A stretch of DNA of 35,130 bases from an uncultured Bacilli bacterium (GTDB lineage: Bacteria > Bacillota_I > Bacilli_A > RF39 > UBA660), in the NCBI GenBank assembly GCA_947630195.1, contig CANRGQ010000003.1:1-35130 (forward strand). Direction: 5' to 3'. Both the position numbers and the translations under genes were made by a program. Shown here piece by piece: positions 13,644-21,503 of the stretch. Under the pieces are notes generated by a model. That model ran no database searches and was not told the origin of the DNA. It saw nothing but the letters and a program-made list of their open reading frames with translations. Position 1 is the first letter of the stretch, and every line of letters begins with the position of its first letter.

Positions 13644-14897
13644 TTATATTTCTTCAATATCTATTTTAGCACCCACATTACTTAATTTATGGATGATATT
13701 TTCATATCCTCTTAAGATATAATCAATATCATAAATCATCGTGGTACCTTCCGCAATAAGGCCGGCTAAGATAAGGGCTGCTCCTCCTCTTAGGTCAGTC
13801 GCGTTTATTTCGGTTCCTTTTAAAACACTTTTGCCTTTAATCTCGGCTTTTAAACCATCAAGTTTAATGTCCGCTCCCATCTTTTGTAAATATGGGTAGT
13901 GTCCTACTCTATTTTCCCAAATAGTTTCTTCCATATGACTTACACCTTCCGCTTGGGTAAGTAAAACACTCATTGGTTGACCAAGATCTGTTGGAAAACC
14001 TGGGTATACTAAAGTCGTAATATCTACCGGTTTTAAATGTTCACATCTATTTAAAGTAATAGAATGACCTTCTATTTTATATTCCACACCCATTTCTTTT
14101 AATTTATTAAGTAAAGCTGCATTATGTTCCGGAATAATCCCCTCTACACAAAGGTTATCCCCAAGAAGGGCTCCCATTAAAATGTAAGTACCAGCTTCAA
14201 TTCGGTCCGGAATAACTTCTATTTCCGCACCATGTAATTTTTCTACTCCATTAATGGTAATAGTATCCGTTCCCGCTCCTTTAATATCGGCTCCCATTTT
14301 ATTTAAGAAGTCCATTATATTAATTATTTCCACTTCTTTCGCCGCATTTTTAATAACAGTAGTACCTTTAGCAAGGGTAGCGGCAAACATAATGTTAATC
14401 GTGGCTCCAACTGAAGCAAAATCTAAAGTTATTTCAGCACCTTTTAAATCTTCCGCATCTAAAATATATTTATGGCCTCTTTTGGTAACTTTAGCCCCCA
14501 TCGCTTTAAATCCTTTTAAATGTAAATCAATAGGTCTACTTCCTATATTACATCCTCCTGGAAAATACATCTCGACATGTTTATATTTACCAAGTAATAC
14601 TCCCATAAAATAATAAGAGGCTCTAAGTTTAACACTTAACTCTTGACTAATTAAAACATTTTTTAAATTAGTCGTATCTATCTTTATTGTTTTACCATTT
14701 TGTTCGATATCACAATTAAGTAATCTTACAATATCAAATAAAGCATCTCTATCGGTAATATTCGGGACATTTTTAATGGTACTTACCCCATCTGCTAAAA
14801 GGGATGCGGGAATTAAGGCTACCGCACTGTTTTTAGCACCCCCAATAGAAATATTTCCTTTTAAAAGGTTTCCACCTTCAATAACAATTCTCTCCAA
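13644..14897 (-). CDS. murA: UDP-N-acetylglucosamine 1-carboxyvinyltransferase
   Basis: MurA transfers enolpyruvate from PEP to UDP-GlcNAc, the first committed step of peptidoglycan synthesis. This copy has 417 aa, a normal length. It opens MERIVIEGGNLLKGNISIGGAKN with Lys22 and Asn23 at the substrate site. The catalytic loop has Cys116 (FPGGCNIGSRPIDLH), the residue attacked by fosfomycin. The start is TTG 14897, 7 bases after AAGGTG. It has a strong promoter and a long folded leader. The SGNH-like gene follows at 37 bases. Confidence 0.97.
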   Translation of the reverse strand: MERIVIEGGNLLKGNISIGGAKNSAVALIPASLLADGVSTIKNVPNITDRDALFDIVRLLNCDIEQNGKTIKIDTTNLKNVLISQELSVKLRASYYFMGVLLGKYKHVEMYFPGGCNIGSRPIDLHLKGFKAMGAKVTKRGHKYILDAEDLKGAEITLDFASVGATINIMFAATLAKGTTVIKNAAKEVEIINIMDFLNKMGADIKGAGTDTITINGVEKLHGAEIEVIPDRIEAGTYILMGALLGDNLCVEGIIPEHNAALLNKLKEMGVEYKIEGHSITLNRCEHLKPVDITTLVYPGFPTDLGQPMSVLLTQAEGVSHMEETIWENRVGHYPYLQKMGADIKLDGLKAEIKGKSVLKGTEINATDLRGGAALILAGLIAEGTTMIYDIDYILRGYENIIHKLSNVGAKIDIEEI

Positions 14898-14929
14898 AAA
14901 AACACCTTCTTTTATTAACCTAGGCCCTT

Positions 14930-15032
14930 TACTATTATTTATGTTTTAATAGTAAATTTTGTGAGTAAATAAAAACAAATAATAGTAGTTTATATTTGTT
15001 TATATACCTAACCGAGTTATTCGGTTTTTCCT
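14930..15032 (-). promoter_or_regulatory. Structured 5' leader of murA
   Basis: The predicted 135-base leader has an early hairpin AACCGA/TCGGTT (15010-15025) and a longer fold made by TACTATTATTT (14930-14940) and AAATAATAGTA (14977-14987), with perfect 11-base arms. No known riboswitch is recognised. This accounts for most of the gene-free stretch between murA and the 55-aa gene. Confidence 0.4.
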
Positions 15033-15038
15033 AAGATT

Positions 15039-15067
15039 ATCATACTTTTTTTAAAGGCATTTGTCAA
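15039..15067 (-). promoter_or_regulatory. murA promoter
   Basis: On the minus strand: consensus TTGACA (15062-15067), a 17-base spacer, TATGAT (15039-15044). Confidence 0.75.
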
Positions 15068-15084
15068 TAAAATTAAGATAATTT

Positions 15085-15252
15085 TTAGATTAATAATGTA
15101 TATTTAAGATATTCATAAAAACTTAATTCATAAGGACTTAAAATATCCTTAGTTAAAAAGCTATTAATTATTATGTATCCAAGGATAACTTCAATTAAAA
15201 AGAGGATTATATTTATTATAATAAAAGTTCTTTTTGATATGTATTTAGGCAT
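15085..15252 (-). CDS. 55-aa hypothetical membrane protein
   Basis: An ATG at 15252 (or 15255 one codon earlier) follows AGGTGA at 6 bases. The peptide begins MPKYISKRTF, has one long hydrophobic helix (about residues 9-30) and ends in a Tyr-rich amphipathic tail. It lies 40 bases after mntP on the same strand and ends before the murA promoter, so it is probably the last gene of the spoIIR-mntP operon. No family is recognised. Confidence 0.55.
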   Translation of the reverse strand: MPKYISKRTFIIINIILFLIEVILGYIIINSFLTKDILSPYELSFYEYLKYTLLI

Positions 15253-15292
15253 CATTATCACCTAAATACATATTGATATATTATTTCTTATT

Positions 15293-15829
15293 TTATGCAA
15301 ATAAATGCATAATTCCTAATATAAATAATAAAACTATCCCAAAGATATTACCATATATTCCCAAGACTTTACTACTGTATTTACCGATTAATAAACCTAA
15401 ATAAGTAATGAGTCCGGCACACATACTAAAGATAAATCCCGCCATTATAACATTATCTGTTATGGCACTTAAACCAAGACCTGTCGAAAAACTATCTAAA
15501 CTTACCGATATACTTACTAAAAACATATTAATTACACTTAAATCAAAATTATCTTTTTCTTTACTAAATAAACTTATTACCATTTCAATACCTATTAGTA
15601 AAAGAATTAAACCCAGTAATATATTTACTTTGATATTTAAAAAGTTAACTATTTTTTCTCCCAATATATTTCCTATTATAGGCATAAAGAAATGCATTAT
15701 ACCGACCATTAAACTAAATATTAATATCTTTCTTTTACTTATATTAAAAGAACCAATAGATAAACTAATAGAAAAAGTGTCCATAGATAAAGAAATCCCA
15801 ATTAAAAATAAAGATATTATTATAGACAC
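15293..15829 (-). CDS. mntP: MntP/YtaF-family membrane protein, putative manganese exporter
   Basis: This 178-aa protein has six hydrophobic helices in two related halves, each with the family motif: SMDTFSISLSIG at about 15-26 and SLDSFSTGLGLSA at about 109-121. The Asp residues in these motifs are those implicated in Mn2+ transport by MntP. The start is GTG 15829, 5 bases after AGGTGA. It lies just after spoIIR, as ywlD does in Bacillus, where a paralogue (YtaF) has been linked to sporulation. The role here could be either. Confidence 0.88.
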   Translation of the reverse strand: MSIIISLFLIGISLSMDTFSISLSIGSFNISKRKILIFSLMVGIMHFFMPIIGNILGEKIVNFLNIKVNILLGLILLLIGIEMVISLFSKEKDNFDLSVINMFLVSISVSLDSFSTGLGLSAITDNVIMAGFIFSMCAGLITYLGLLIGKYSSKVLGIYGNIFGIVLLFILGIMHLFA

Positions 15830-15857
15830 TTAAATCACCTAATTAAATATATTTATT

Positions 15858-16361
15858 TTATTTAAATTTATTAATTACTTCGCTTACATAAAAACTATAT
15901 TCAGCATTACTTAAATCACTTTGTTCATCTAACAAACATAAAGGAGGAAATAATACACACCACCAATTATGCCCTAAACCTTTACCTAAAGTTATAACTA
16001 AACTTTCATAATTACCTTCATCATATTTATAGCCTTTATAGTATTTCTCAGGAAAATAATTATCCCCATAACTTATCCCATAAGTAATATCATACTTCTC
16101 TAAGATACTATCCACATTACTTATGTTATTTTTTATTAAACTTCTCGCTTCACTTATATTTTTAGCTTTACTTACAACTTTAAATAACTCATCTTCTACT
16201 TCATCTTTTATTTTATTTTTTAACTCTTGATCTTCTAATTCATCACTATTTGCTATAATTCTAAATCTAATTGCCTCACTTGGTATTAAAACATTTTCTT
16301 TATTACTTATAAATAAACATACTACCACAATGACAAATAATATAACTATACCTTTTTTCAT
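15858..16361 (-). CDS. spoIIR: Stage II sporulation protein R
   Basis: SpoIIR is made in the forespore, exported to the intermembrane space, and triggers SpoIIGA to process pro-sigma-E in the mother cell. This copy has 167 aa, an N-terminal signal/anchor helix (about 4-18), the conserved IRFRIIANSD at about 31-40 and the signature GHNWWCVLFPPLC near the C-terminus. The start is ATG 16361 after AGGTGG. It is headed by a sigma-F-like promoter like that of spoIIQ. mntP follows at 28 bases. Confidence 0.96.
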   Translation of the reverse strand: MKKGIVILFVIVVVCLFISNKENVLIPSEAIRFRIIANSDELEDQELKNKIKDEVEDELFKVVSKAKNISEARSLIKNNISNVDSILEKYDITYGISYGDNYFPEKYYKGYKYDEGNYESLVITLGKGLGHNWWCVLFPPLCLLDEQSDLSNAEYSFYVSEVINKFK

Positions 16362-16376
16362 ATATCCACCTAGTTA

Positions 16377-16406
16377 CATAATGAACATATTATTTGTTTT
16401 TTATAC
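16377..16406 (-). promoter_or_regulatory. Sigma-F-like sporulation promoter of spoIIR
   Basis: On the minus strand: GTATA (16402-16406), a 15-base spacer, GTTCATTATG (16377-16386). The -35, the spacing and GTTCAT are identical to the spoIIQ promoter. Both genes belong to the sigma-F regulon in Bacillus. Confidence 0.55.
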
Positions 16407-16439
16407 AAAAAGAGAATGAGTTTTATTTTATTTATTCTC
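16407..16439 (-). terminator. Terminator of the surface-protein operon
   Basis: GAGAAT and ATTCTC (16434-16439 with 16412-16417) form a 6-bp stem with a 16-base loop on the minus strand, followed by TTTTTG. It lies just upstream of the spoIIR promoter. Confidence 0.5.
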
Positions 16440-16472
16440 ACTTTCTATAAATACATAGATTATAAAATTTCG

Positions 16473-16555
16473 GTGCCGGTAATATTTTATATAAATATAT
16501 ATAATATTCTTCTACCGGCACGCCTTTAATTTTCGCCATATGGCCGCCTTGGGCG
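16473..16555. repeat. Nested GC-rich inverted repeats after the surface-protein gene
   Basis: Three palindromes lie in 83 bases. GTGCCGGTA and TACCGGCAC (16473-16481 and 16513-16521) are perfect 9-base arms around an AT-rich loop. GCCATATGGC (16535-16544) is a 10-base palindrome. CGCC-TTG-GGCG (16545-16555) is a tight hairpin 3 bases beyond the stop codon. The GC richness stands out from the surrounding AT-rich DNA. The function is unknown. Confidence 0.6.
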
Positions 16556-16558
16556 ATA

Positions 16559-17743
16559 TTATGCATTATTCTTAGTTGTGATTCTAAATGGGTCAGTTGC
16601 TGTACCTGCACCCGTTAAATTTATCGCGGATTGAAGATAGAAGACAGGTCGAACCGCATACGCATAGTCGATAAGATACCACCACAAGCCGCCGTTCGTC
16701 TCTACACACCACGCCTCGTAAGTGCTGCCATCTCGGCCCCTGTAGTAGCCATACCTAGACATGGTCCATTCATTTAAAGAATTTCCACTTAATGTTGAAC
16801 TTGTGCTCCATCCATTTTTTACATATAACCAACTACTTGTTCCAGTACTTGCATTATTAAAATCTGTAGCATACATTAAAGCAACTTTATTTGCTGCACT
16901 TTGACTTGTTTTTGGTTCTACTGTTCCTGGTGTACTTGTTTGGTCTGCATTATACCATTTTTGACTTGTTACTATACTGTCCCAATATGTTCCGTTTGGT
17001 TGTTTGTTTTTTATGTTTGTATTATACCATGATGTTACATGACTTTTGGTACTTGATGAATCCCATTTAATATCACTAGTGTAATTACTATACCATACTT
17101 GACTTGTACTAGATGGTGTTGCCTTGATTAATTTTAATTGATCTTTTTTTAATCCTAACGTATTATCATCTGCTGAAGTTATCCCTATTATTCTAAACAT
17201 ATATTTATCTGGTGTTTTTAAACACTCATCTTTATCGGTTGTTCCAAAACATATATAATTATTTGTTACGGCTGTGGTTGTCCCTTTATATCTATACATT
17301 CCATCCACTGCAGAAGTTAAGTTTAATGTTGAACCTTTTGTTTCTTCTAATGCTTGTAATAAAGGTCTACCTTTAGCAAAGTATAAGGTACAATAAATAC
17401 TATTTTTAGTATCTATTGTGGCATGATAAGTTGATAAATCAAAATGCAGTATATTTGTATAATCTATTTCTTTTCCATCACTATCTGTACATTCAGCTCC
17501 CACAAATCCGTGTGTTGTGGGACTTGGCCATGAATCTCTATTATCTGCTTCATGCCATTCATCATCTTCACTATCTTGTACCCATATCGCTATTGATTTA
17601 TCATTACTTAATATATTATTAGTTTCTATTTCTTCTATCTTATTAGGTTTAGTATTTAAAGTTCTTATTATATTATAACTTTCTCCTAATATTAAAATTC
17701 CTACTATAATTATGATTATTGTTAATATTTTATCTTTCTTCAT
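16559..17743 (-). CDS. Cell-surface protein with C-type-lectin-like (DUF6273-like) C-terminus
   Basis: This 394-aa protein has an N-terminal membrane helix (about 8-22) and a long Ser/Thr/Asn-rich extracellular region with paired Cys (CTLYFAKG, YICFGTTDKDEC). The C-terminal domain starts near NEWTMSRYGYYRG and ends AVRPVFYL ... TGAGTATDPF. That ending (xVRPxxYL after an aromatic-rich variable stretch) is what I know from DUF6273-like and diversified C-type-lectin folds. Codon use in the last 50 codons is strikingly GC-rich compared with the rest. The start is ATG 17743 after GGGAG. It is co-transcribed with the phase-variable gene, 15 bases upstream. Probably an adhesin or phage-receptor-type surface protein. 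Confidence 0.75.
   Translation of the reverse strand: MKKDKILTIIIIIVGILILGESYNIIRTLNTKPNKIEEIETNNILSNDKSIAIWVQDSEDDEWHEADNRDSWPSPTTHGFVGAECTDSDGKEIDYTNILHFDLSTYHATIDTKNSIYCTLYFAKGRPLLQALEETKGSTLNLTSAVDGMYRYKGTTTAVTNNYICFGTTDKDECLKTPDKYMFRIIGITSADDNTLGLKKDQLKLIKATPSSTSQVWYSNYTSDIKWDSSSTKSHVTSWYNTNIKNKQPNGTYWDSIVTSQKWYNADQTSTPGTVEPKTSQSAANKVALMYATDFNNASTGTSSWLYVKNGWSTSSTLSGNSLNEWTMSRYGYYRGRDGSTYEAWCVETNGGLWWYLIDYAYAVRPVFYLQSAINLTGAGTATDPFRITTKNNA
16620..16775 (-). other. GC-rich candidate variable cassette at the C-terminus
   Basis: About 150 bases of the surface-protein gene use codons such as GGC, TAC, GCG, GAG, AGG, CGA, GAC and ATC, rare in neighbouring genes, and encode an aromatic-rich stretch (YGYYRGRDGS, then NGGLWWYLIDYAYAV). 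The boundaries are sharp on both sides. It fits an imported or diversified cassette. No reverse transcriptase or template repeat is in the window. Confidence 0.45.
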
Positions 17744-17758
17744 TTTGTTTTCTCCCTT

Positions 17759-18578
17759 CTATTTACTAAAGTAGGCATAACAAGTATTTGGCCCAGTAGT
17801 ATCTATATGAAAACCTTTTGATATATCGTATGTAAATGTTGTACTTGCTTTTTTACTTTTACACTCATAATTTGTCATAGAATAACCATCTGGTACTTGA
17901 TTATATAATTTATAAGTTTTGTCATTATATTTTCTATCCCCTGTTGCATCTTCTATATAAGCATAAATAATTACATCTGATAATTTATCTCTATCATAAT
18001 AAAGTCGACATACTACTTGCGTAGGTTTTGCTTTTTCAGTATATTCAATATGAACTGTTCCATCTTCTTTAATAGTATAATTATCATAAGTTGCATCTCC
18101 TCCGGCTGCAGGATAACAATTAGATTTATCTCCATTTATTTGATATCCACTGGCGGGTACATATTTACTCTCTTTATATTTGTTAGCATTATCAGGCATT
18201 TGGGTATAAAAGATTATATTAACATCGGTATTTTTATCTATTGGACCTTGTTTAACTGATTCCCCTTCACCAGCAAAGTTTCCTACTTTGGATGTAAATA
18301 TAGGGACTGGAGCCATTTCATAATTATAGTAAGCATGGGTTTTATTAATTGTCACATTTATTAGTAACAACGCAAAAAATACTAATACGAATATTCCTAA
18401 TATTAGTTCTTTATTTTTTAATTTTTCTTTTATATTATAAAGTTTATCTTTAAAGTTATTTGGTATGAATACTAAAGATATTAAGGTGTTACAATAACCC
18501 CCCCCCGATTTGGGTATTTAGAACTACTAATGTAAGTATTGCTACATATAATACTATTCTTTTAATTTCTTTCTTCAT
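17759..18578 (-). CDS. Phase-variable surface protein, frame broken by a G9 tract
   Basis: ATG 18578 has a good AGAGGT ribosome binding site and begins MKKEIKRIVLYVAIL. After 24 codons the frame enters nine Gs (plus-strand C9, 18498-18506) and stops two codons later. Removing one G gives one open frame of exactly 272 codons to the stop at 17759, with no other defect. The protein then has a membrane helix at about 57-75 and an extracellular domain with several Cys. The part downstream of the tract alone (from TTG 18370) has 203 codons but no ribosome binding site. As sequenced the gene is OFF. A length change to 8 or 11 Gs would turn it ON. A sequencing slip is the alternative. The second surface gene follows at 15 bases. 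Confidence 0.7.
18498..18506 (-). repeat. Homopolymer G9 tract, likely phase-variation switch
   Basis: Nine consecutive C on the plus strand (G on the coding strand) near the 5' end of an open reading frame, in a genome where even GGG runs are scarce. Such tracts slip during replication and switch surface genes on and off. Confidence 0.75.
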
Positions 18579-18635
18579 ACTCTTACCTCTTTTATATTAT
18601 TAATTATTATTTATATTTTTATACTTATGTTGTAA

Positions 18636-18647
18636 ATACCGAATATT
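18636..18647. promoter_or_regulatory. Operator-like motif ATACCGAATATT
   Basis: This 12-mer differs by one base from ATACCGAGTATT (18755-18766), which sits in the spacer of the divergent promoter. Both are near-palindromic. It lies about 60 bases before the phase-variable gene, so one regulator may bind both sites. Between 18579 and 18747 nothing else is supported. Confidence 0.4.
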
Positions 18648-18747
18648 AATTACAAAATAAAAATAATATTCTTCTACCTTACATTTAAATAATATAATAT
18701 TTATTCTATTTAGTCAATACAGAAAAACAAAAAATTTCTTCTAGAAC

Positions 18748-18776
18748 TTGACATATACCGAGTATTCCAATAAAAT
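18748..18776 (+). promoter_or_regulatory. Promoter of the 439-aa gene with operator motif in its spacer
   Basis: TTGACA (18748-18753), a 17-base spacer and TAAAAT (18771-18776). The spacer contains ATACCGAGTATT (18755-18766), where a bound protein would block RNA polymerase. Confidence 0.7.
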
Positions 18777-18799
18777 AATATCTCATATAGGAGGACAAA

Positions 18800-20119
18800 A
18801 TGGAAAAAGAAGGAAAAAAGATAGATTCTGATAGATTTCATAAAATATATAGAATACCAAATATTGATACTCATGGGGAATATTTAACAATTAGAAAATT
18901 TTTAAAGAAGGATTTTGACTCTTTACCAAAATTAGATGATTTTATTAATACATACATGAATAATTATAATATATGGCACGAAACCGATGAGGAAAGAGAA
19001 GCTAGAGCCAATCGAGAATACAACCGAGAAATTGATGGCTATAATTTTTATAAAAAGAATTTACTTACAGCAATTAAAAAAATCTTAGAAAAAGATGAAA
19101 ATGAAATTTTAGATAATGTGTATGTTAAATATATTCATTGTATATATCCAGATGTTACTACAAGACCTGAATCTTTTGTAAGATTACCATATTATGAACG
19201 AAATAGAAATATTAGAGATAGACATGGCATTTTAATTTTAAAAACTAAGGATGGTAAATCAGCAATTTTAGATGTTATTCATAATCCTTATGCCTATAAT
19301 CAAAATAGCAAAAAGAATTTAAAGATAAAAAATATTCTCAAATTTGCCAAATATGAGTATAAACCATTACATCCCAATCCTGATAAAAGAATTCCTGTAA
19401 TTGCTCATAATTTAGAAACTAATTTAGAAGGCTTAATTAATTATAAAACATGTCAAATTGAAAATGAAAAATTTGATAAAATATATTATAAACAAAATAA
19501 ATTATTTTCTGGTTATCTCCTATTAGTGGGAGAGAGAAATGGAAAACTTGGAACCACAGATGGCTATGTTCCCCCAAAATTCGATGATATAAATGGTGTT
19601 ATTAGAGTAAATTATTATGAAGTTCCAAAAGATACTCCTTGTTATATAACTACCTTAAATGGTAAAGAAGGCGCCTATTTTATTGGTAAAAGAGGCCACT
19701 ATAGATATGTTGATAACGGACTTCATGAACGGACATTTGCCCAAACCAGTTTGAAAAAAATTATAATTCCTAATTTCTTTGATAAGGTTATCTTATTAGA
19801 TTTTAGCCCAATTTGTCATCCTAATCATACAATGGAAGAATTTATTTCTAATCCAATTTTTAAAGTTGTTCTTAATGGCAAAGAAGGAATATATTTAGGT
19901 GGCGAAAAGAAATTTTTAGCCCCTCCTATCTTTGATATTGATGGTATATCTAACTATGATTTAGATAATCAAACAATTGAAGGTTATATTGATGGTATTC
20001 ACCATATTTATCAAAATGGTATCTTAAAAAGAATAGAAACTGTTGATTTAACTATTTCAGATGATACTAAAGAATCATTAAATATATTTATTAATAAAGT
20101 TCGAAAAAGAACTAGATAA
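18800..20119 (+). CDS. Hypothetical protein with WG-repeat-like segments
   Basis: This 439-aa protein has a good ribosome binding site (AGGAGG) before ATG 18800. The first 200 residues are charged and helical. The second half holds two or three units like NGKLGTTDGYVPPKFDDING (about 244-263) and NGKEGIYLGG...LAPPIFDIDGI (about 355-385), resembling WG beta-propeller repeats (nGkxGiid..G..iipPkyDdI). There is no signal peptide or membrane helix, so it is cytosolic. The function is unknown. The gene is monocistronic, divergent from the surface operon, with its own promoter and terminator. Confidence 0.75.
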   Translation: MEKEGKKIDSDRFHKIYRIPNIDTHGEYLTIRKFLKKDFDSLPKLDDFINTYMNNYNIWHETDEEREARANREYNREIDGYNFYKKNLLTAIKKILEKDENEILDNVYVKYIHCIYPDVTTRPESFVRLPYYERNRNIRDRHGILILKTKDGKSAILDVIHNPYAYNQNSKKNLKIKNILKFAKYEYKPLHPNPDKRIPVIAHNLETNLEGLINYKTCQIENEKFDKIYYKQNKLFSGYLLLVGERNGKLGTTDGYVPPKFDDINGVIRVNYYEVPKDTPCYITTLNGKEGAYFIGKRGHYRYVDNGLHERTFAQTSLKKIIIPNFFDKVILLDFSPICHPNHTMEEFISNPIFKVVLNGKEGIYLGGEKKFLAPPIFDIDGISNYDLDNQTIEGYIDGIHHIYQNGILKRIETVDLTISDDTKESLNIFINKVRKRTR

Positions 20120-20125
20120 AACACT

Positions 20126-20157
20126 AAAAAATAGCAATTTTATAATTTGCTATTTTT
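20126..20157. terminator. Bidirectional terminator
   Basis: AAAAATAGCAA (20127-20137) and TTGCTATTTTT (20147-20157) form an 11-bp stem with a 9-base loop. It serves the 439-aa gene and, through the A-run arm, probably the convergent ATPase gene. Confidence 0.8.
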
Positions 20158-20177
20158 ATATTAAATACATTATTATT

Positions 20178-21380
20178 TTATACAATAACACTACTAATTG
20201 GTATTATATCGTGAGTATCAGTTAATTTTTTAACATTTTTTTCATTACAAATAATGCCACCTTTACCAACATTTTTTAAATTTTTTATTTTATTAAAAGA
20301 AGATATCATACTTACATTAACATTATCTCTATATTTAATTTCAAAAGGGTGATATATATTATCATAGTCTTTTATTATTAAATCTATCTCATTACCATCT
20401 TTATCTCTATAATAACTAAAAGTATTTCCTAAACTATAATTACTATTAGTTTTTAACATTTCCGAAATAATATAATTTTCAAATAAAAAACCAAAATTTG
20501 TATAATCAGTTAAAGCTTTTTTTGTATTTATTCCTAGTAAATATGTGCACAAACCACTATCCATAAAAATAATTTTTGGTTGCGATGTTATTCTTTTTAA
20601 TTCTTCTTTTCTTAAGGGATAAATTAATTTTATTATACCCGTAGCCTCTAAGATGCTTAACCAAGATTTTACTGTTTTATTATCTTTTCTTGTATCTCTT
20701 GCAATACTAGCATAGTTTAAAACTTGACATGCTCGTGAAGCAACAGATACTAAAAATGTATAAAATGCATTTAAATCTTCAATTTGTTTCAATTCTCTTA
20801 TATCTCTTTCTAAATATAAATTAACATAGCTAGAAAAAAAGTATTCTCTTTTAATATTTTGAGTTAAATATTCAGGCATCCCCCCTTTTAAAATTAAATC
20901 TAGTAGTTTATCTTTTGATATTATATCTCTATTAGTAAATTCCTCTAAATCATAAGGTGGTAATTTACTTTTACATAGTTCTCTATTAGTAAATGATGTC
21001 ATATCGAGAACACCCATTCTACCAGCAAGTGACTCACTAACATTTTTCATTAATTCAATTTTTTGAGAACCTGTTAGCCAAAATAATCCTTTCTCTTTTG
21101 TATTATCACAGGCTATTTTTATATATGAAAGTAATTTTGGAGCATATTGAATTTCATCAATTATCATTGGAGGTTTATAAATACTCAAAAATTCTTTCGG
21201 ATTTTCATTAGCCAGTTTTCTAATTTCTAAATCGTCTAATGTTACATATTTTCTTGCTTTTTCTTTTATGTTTTTTAAAAAAGTTGTTTTTCCTACTTGT
21301 CTAGGGCCTGTAATTAAGACGGTTTTAAACATTTTATTATATTCCAAAAACACTTCTTCAATATTTCTTTTTAAATTCAT
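20178..21380 (-). CDS. AAA_14/DUF4143 family ATPase
   Basis: I chose ATG 21380 after GGTGAT (400 aa). The family pairs an N-terminal AAA+ ATPase (Walker A GPRQVGKT at 25-32, Walker B MIIDEIQY with Asp75/Glu76, sensor LTGSQ) with a C-terminal DUF4143 domain. That domain has a winged-helix part and a PD-(D/E)XK-like end (YYRDKDGNEIDLII ... FEIKY). Such genes are common and mobile in gut bacteria. Their biological role is unclear, with links to defence or toxin-antitoxin function suggested. It has a strong promoter and sits as an island between the spoVT block and the 439-aa gene. Confidence 0.88.
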   Translation of the reverse strand: MNLKRNIEEVFLEYNKMFKTVLITGPRQVGKTTFLKNIKEKARKYVTLDDLEIRKLANENPKEFLSIYKPPMIIDEIQYAPKLLSYIKIACDNTKEKGLFWLTGSQKIELMKNVSESLAGRMGVLDMTSFTNRELCKSKLPPYDLEEFTNRDIISKDKLLDLILKGGMPEYLTQNIKREYFFSSYVNLYLERDIRELKQIEDLNAFYTFLVSVASRACQVLNYASIARDTRKDNKTVKSWLSILEATGIIKLIYPLRKEELKRITSQPKIIFMDSGLCTYLLGINTKKALTDYTNFGFLFENYIISEMLKTNSNYSLGNTFSYYRDKDGNEIDLIIKDYDNIYHPFEIKYRDNVNVSMISSFNKIKNLKNVGKGGIICNEKNVKKLTDTHDIIPISSVIV

Positions 21381-21396
21381 AATAATCACCATTATT

Positions 21397-21441
21397 AATA
21401 TAACATTTTTTATATATTATGTCAAATTTGGAATTAATTCC
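21397..21441 (-). promoter_or_regulatory. Promoter of the ATPase gene with upstream palindrome
   Basis: On the minus strand: TTGACA (21420-21425), a 17-base spacer, TATATT (21397-21402). The perfect 12-base palindrome GGAATTAATTCC (21430-21441) lies just before the -35 and may be an activator or repressor site. Confidence 0.7.
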
Positions 21442-21474
21442 ATTTTAGACAAAAATTGGCTAATTTGGAATTTA

Positions 21475-21503
21475 AAAAATAAAAAGATGCTTTAATTAAC
21501 ATC
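21475..21503 (-). terminator. Terminator of spoVT
   Basis: GATGTT and AGCATC (21486-21503) pair over the spoVT stop codon on the minus strand, followed by TTTTTATTTTTT. Confidence 0.6.

Noticed and set aside
14254..14613. 119-codon plus-strand frame opposite murA, and similar frames opposite secA, gyrA and gyrB
   Set aside because: Mirror frames of conserved genes without ribosome sites or sensible composition.
10422..14970. Shared word TTGTGAGTAAATAA at about 10430 and 14960
   Set aside because: One copy is inside the DUF1146 coding region and the other in the murA leader. With no shared context it is probably chance in AT-rich DNA.
16438..16539. 33-codon minus-strand frame (MAKIKGVPVEEYY...) after the surface-protein gene
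   Set aside because: It has a passable AAGGCGG site, but most of it lies inside the palindromes and terminator. More likely a by-product of the inverted repeats.
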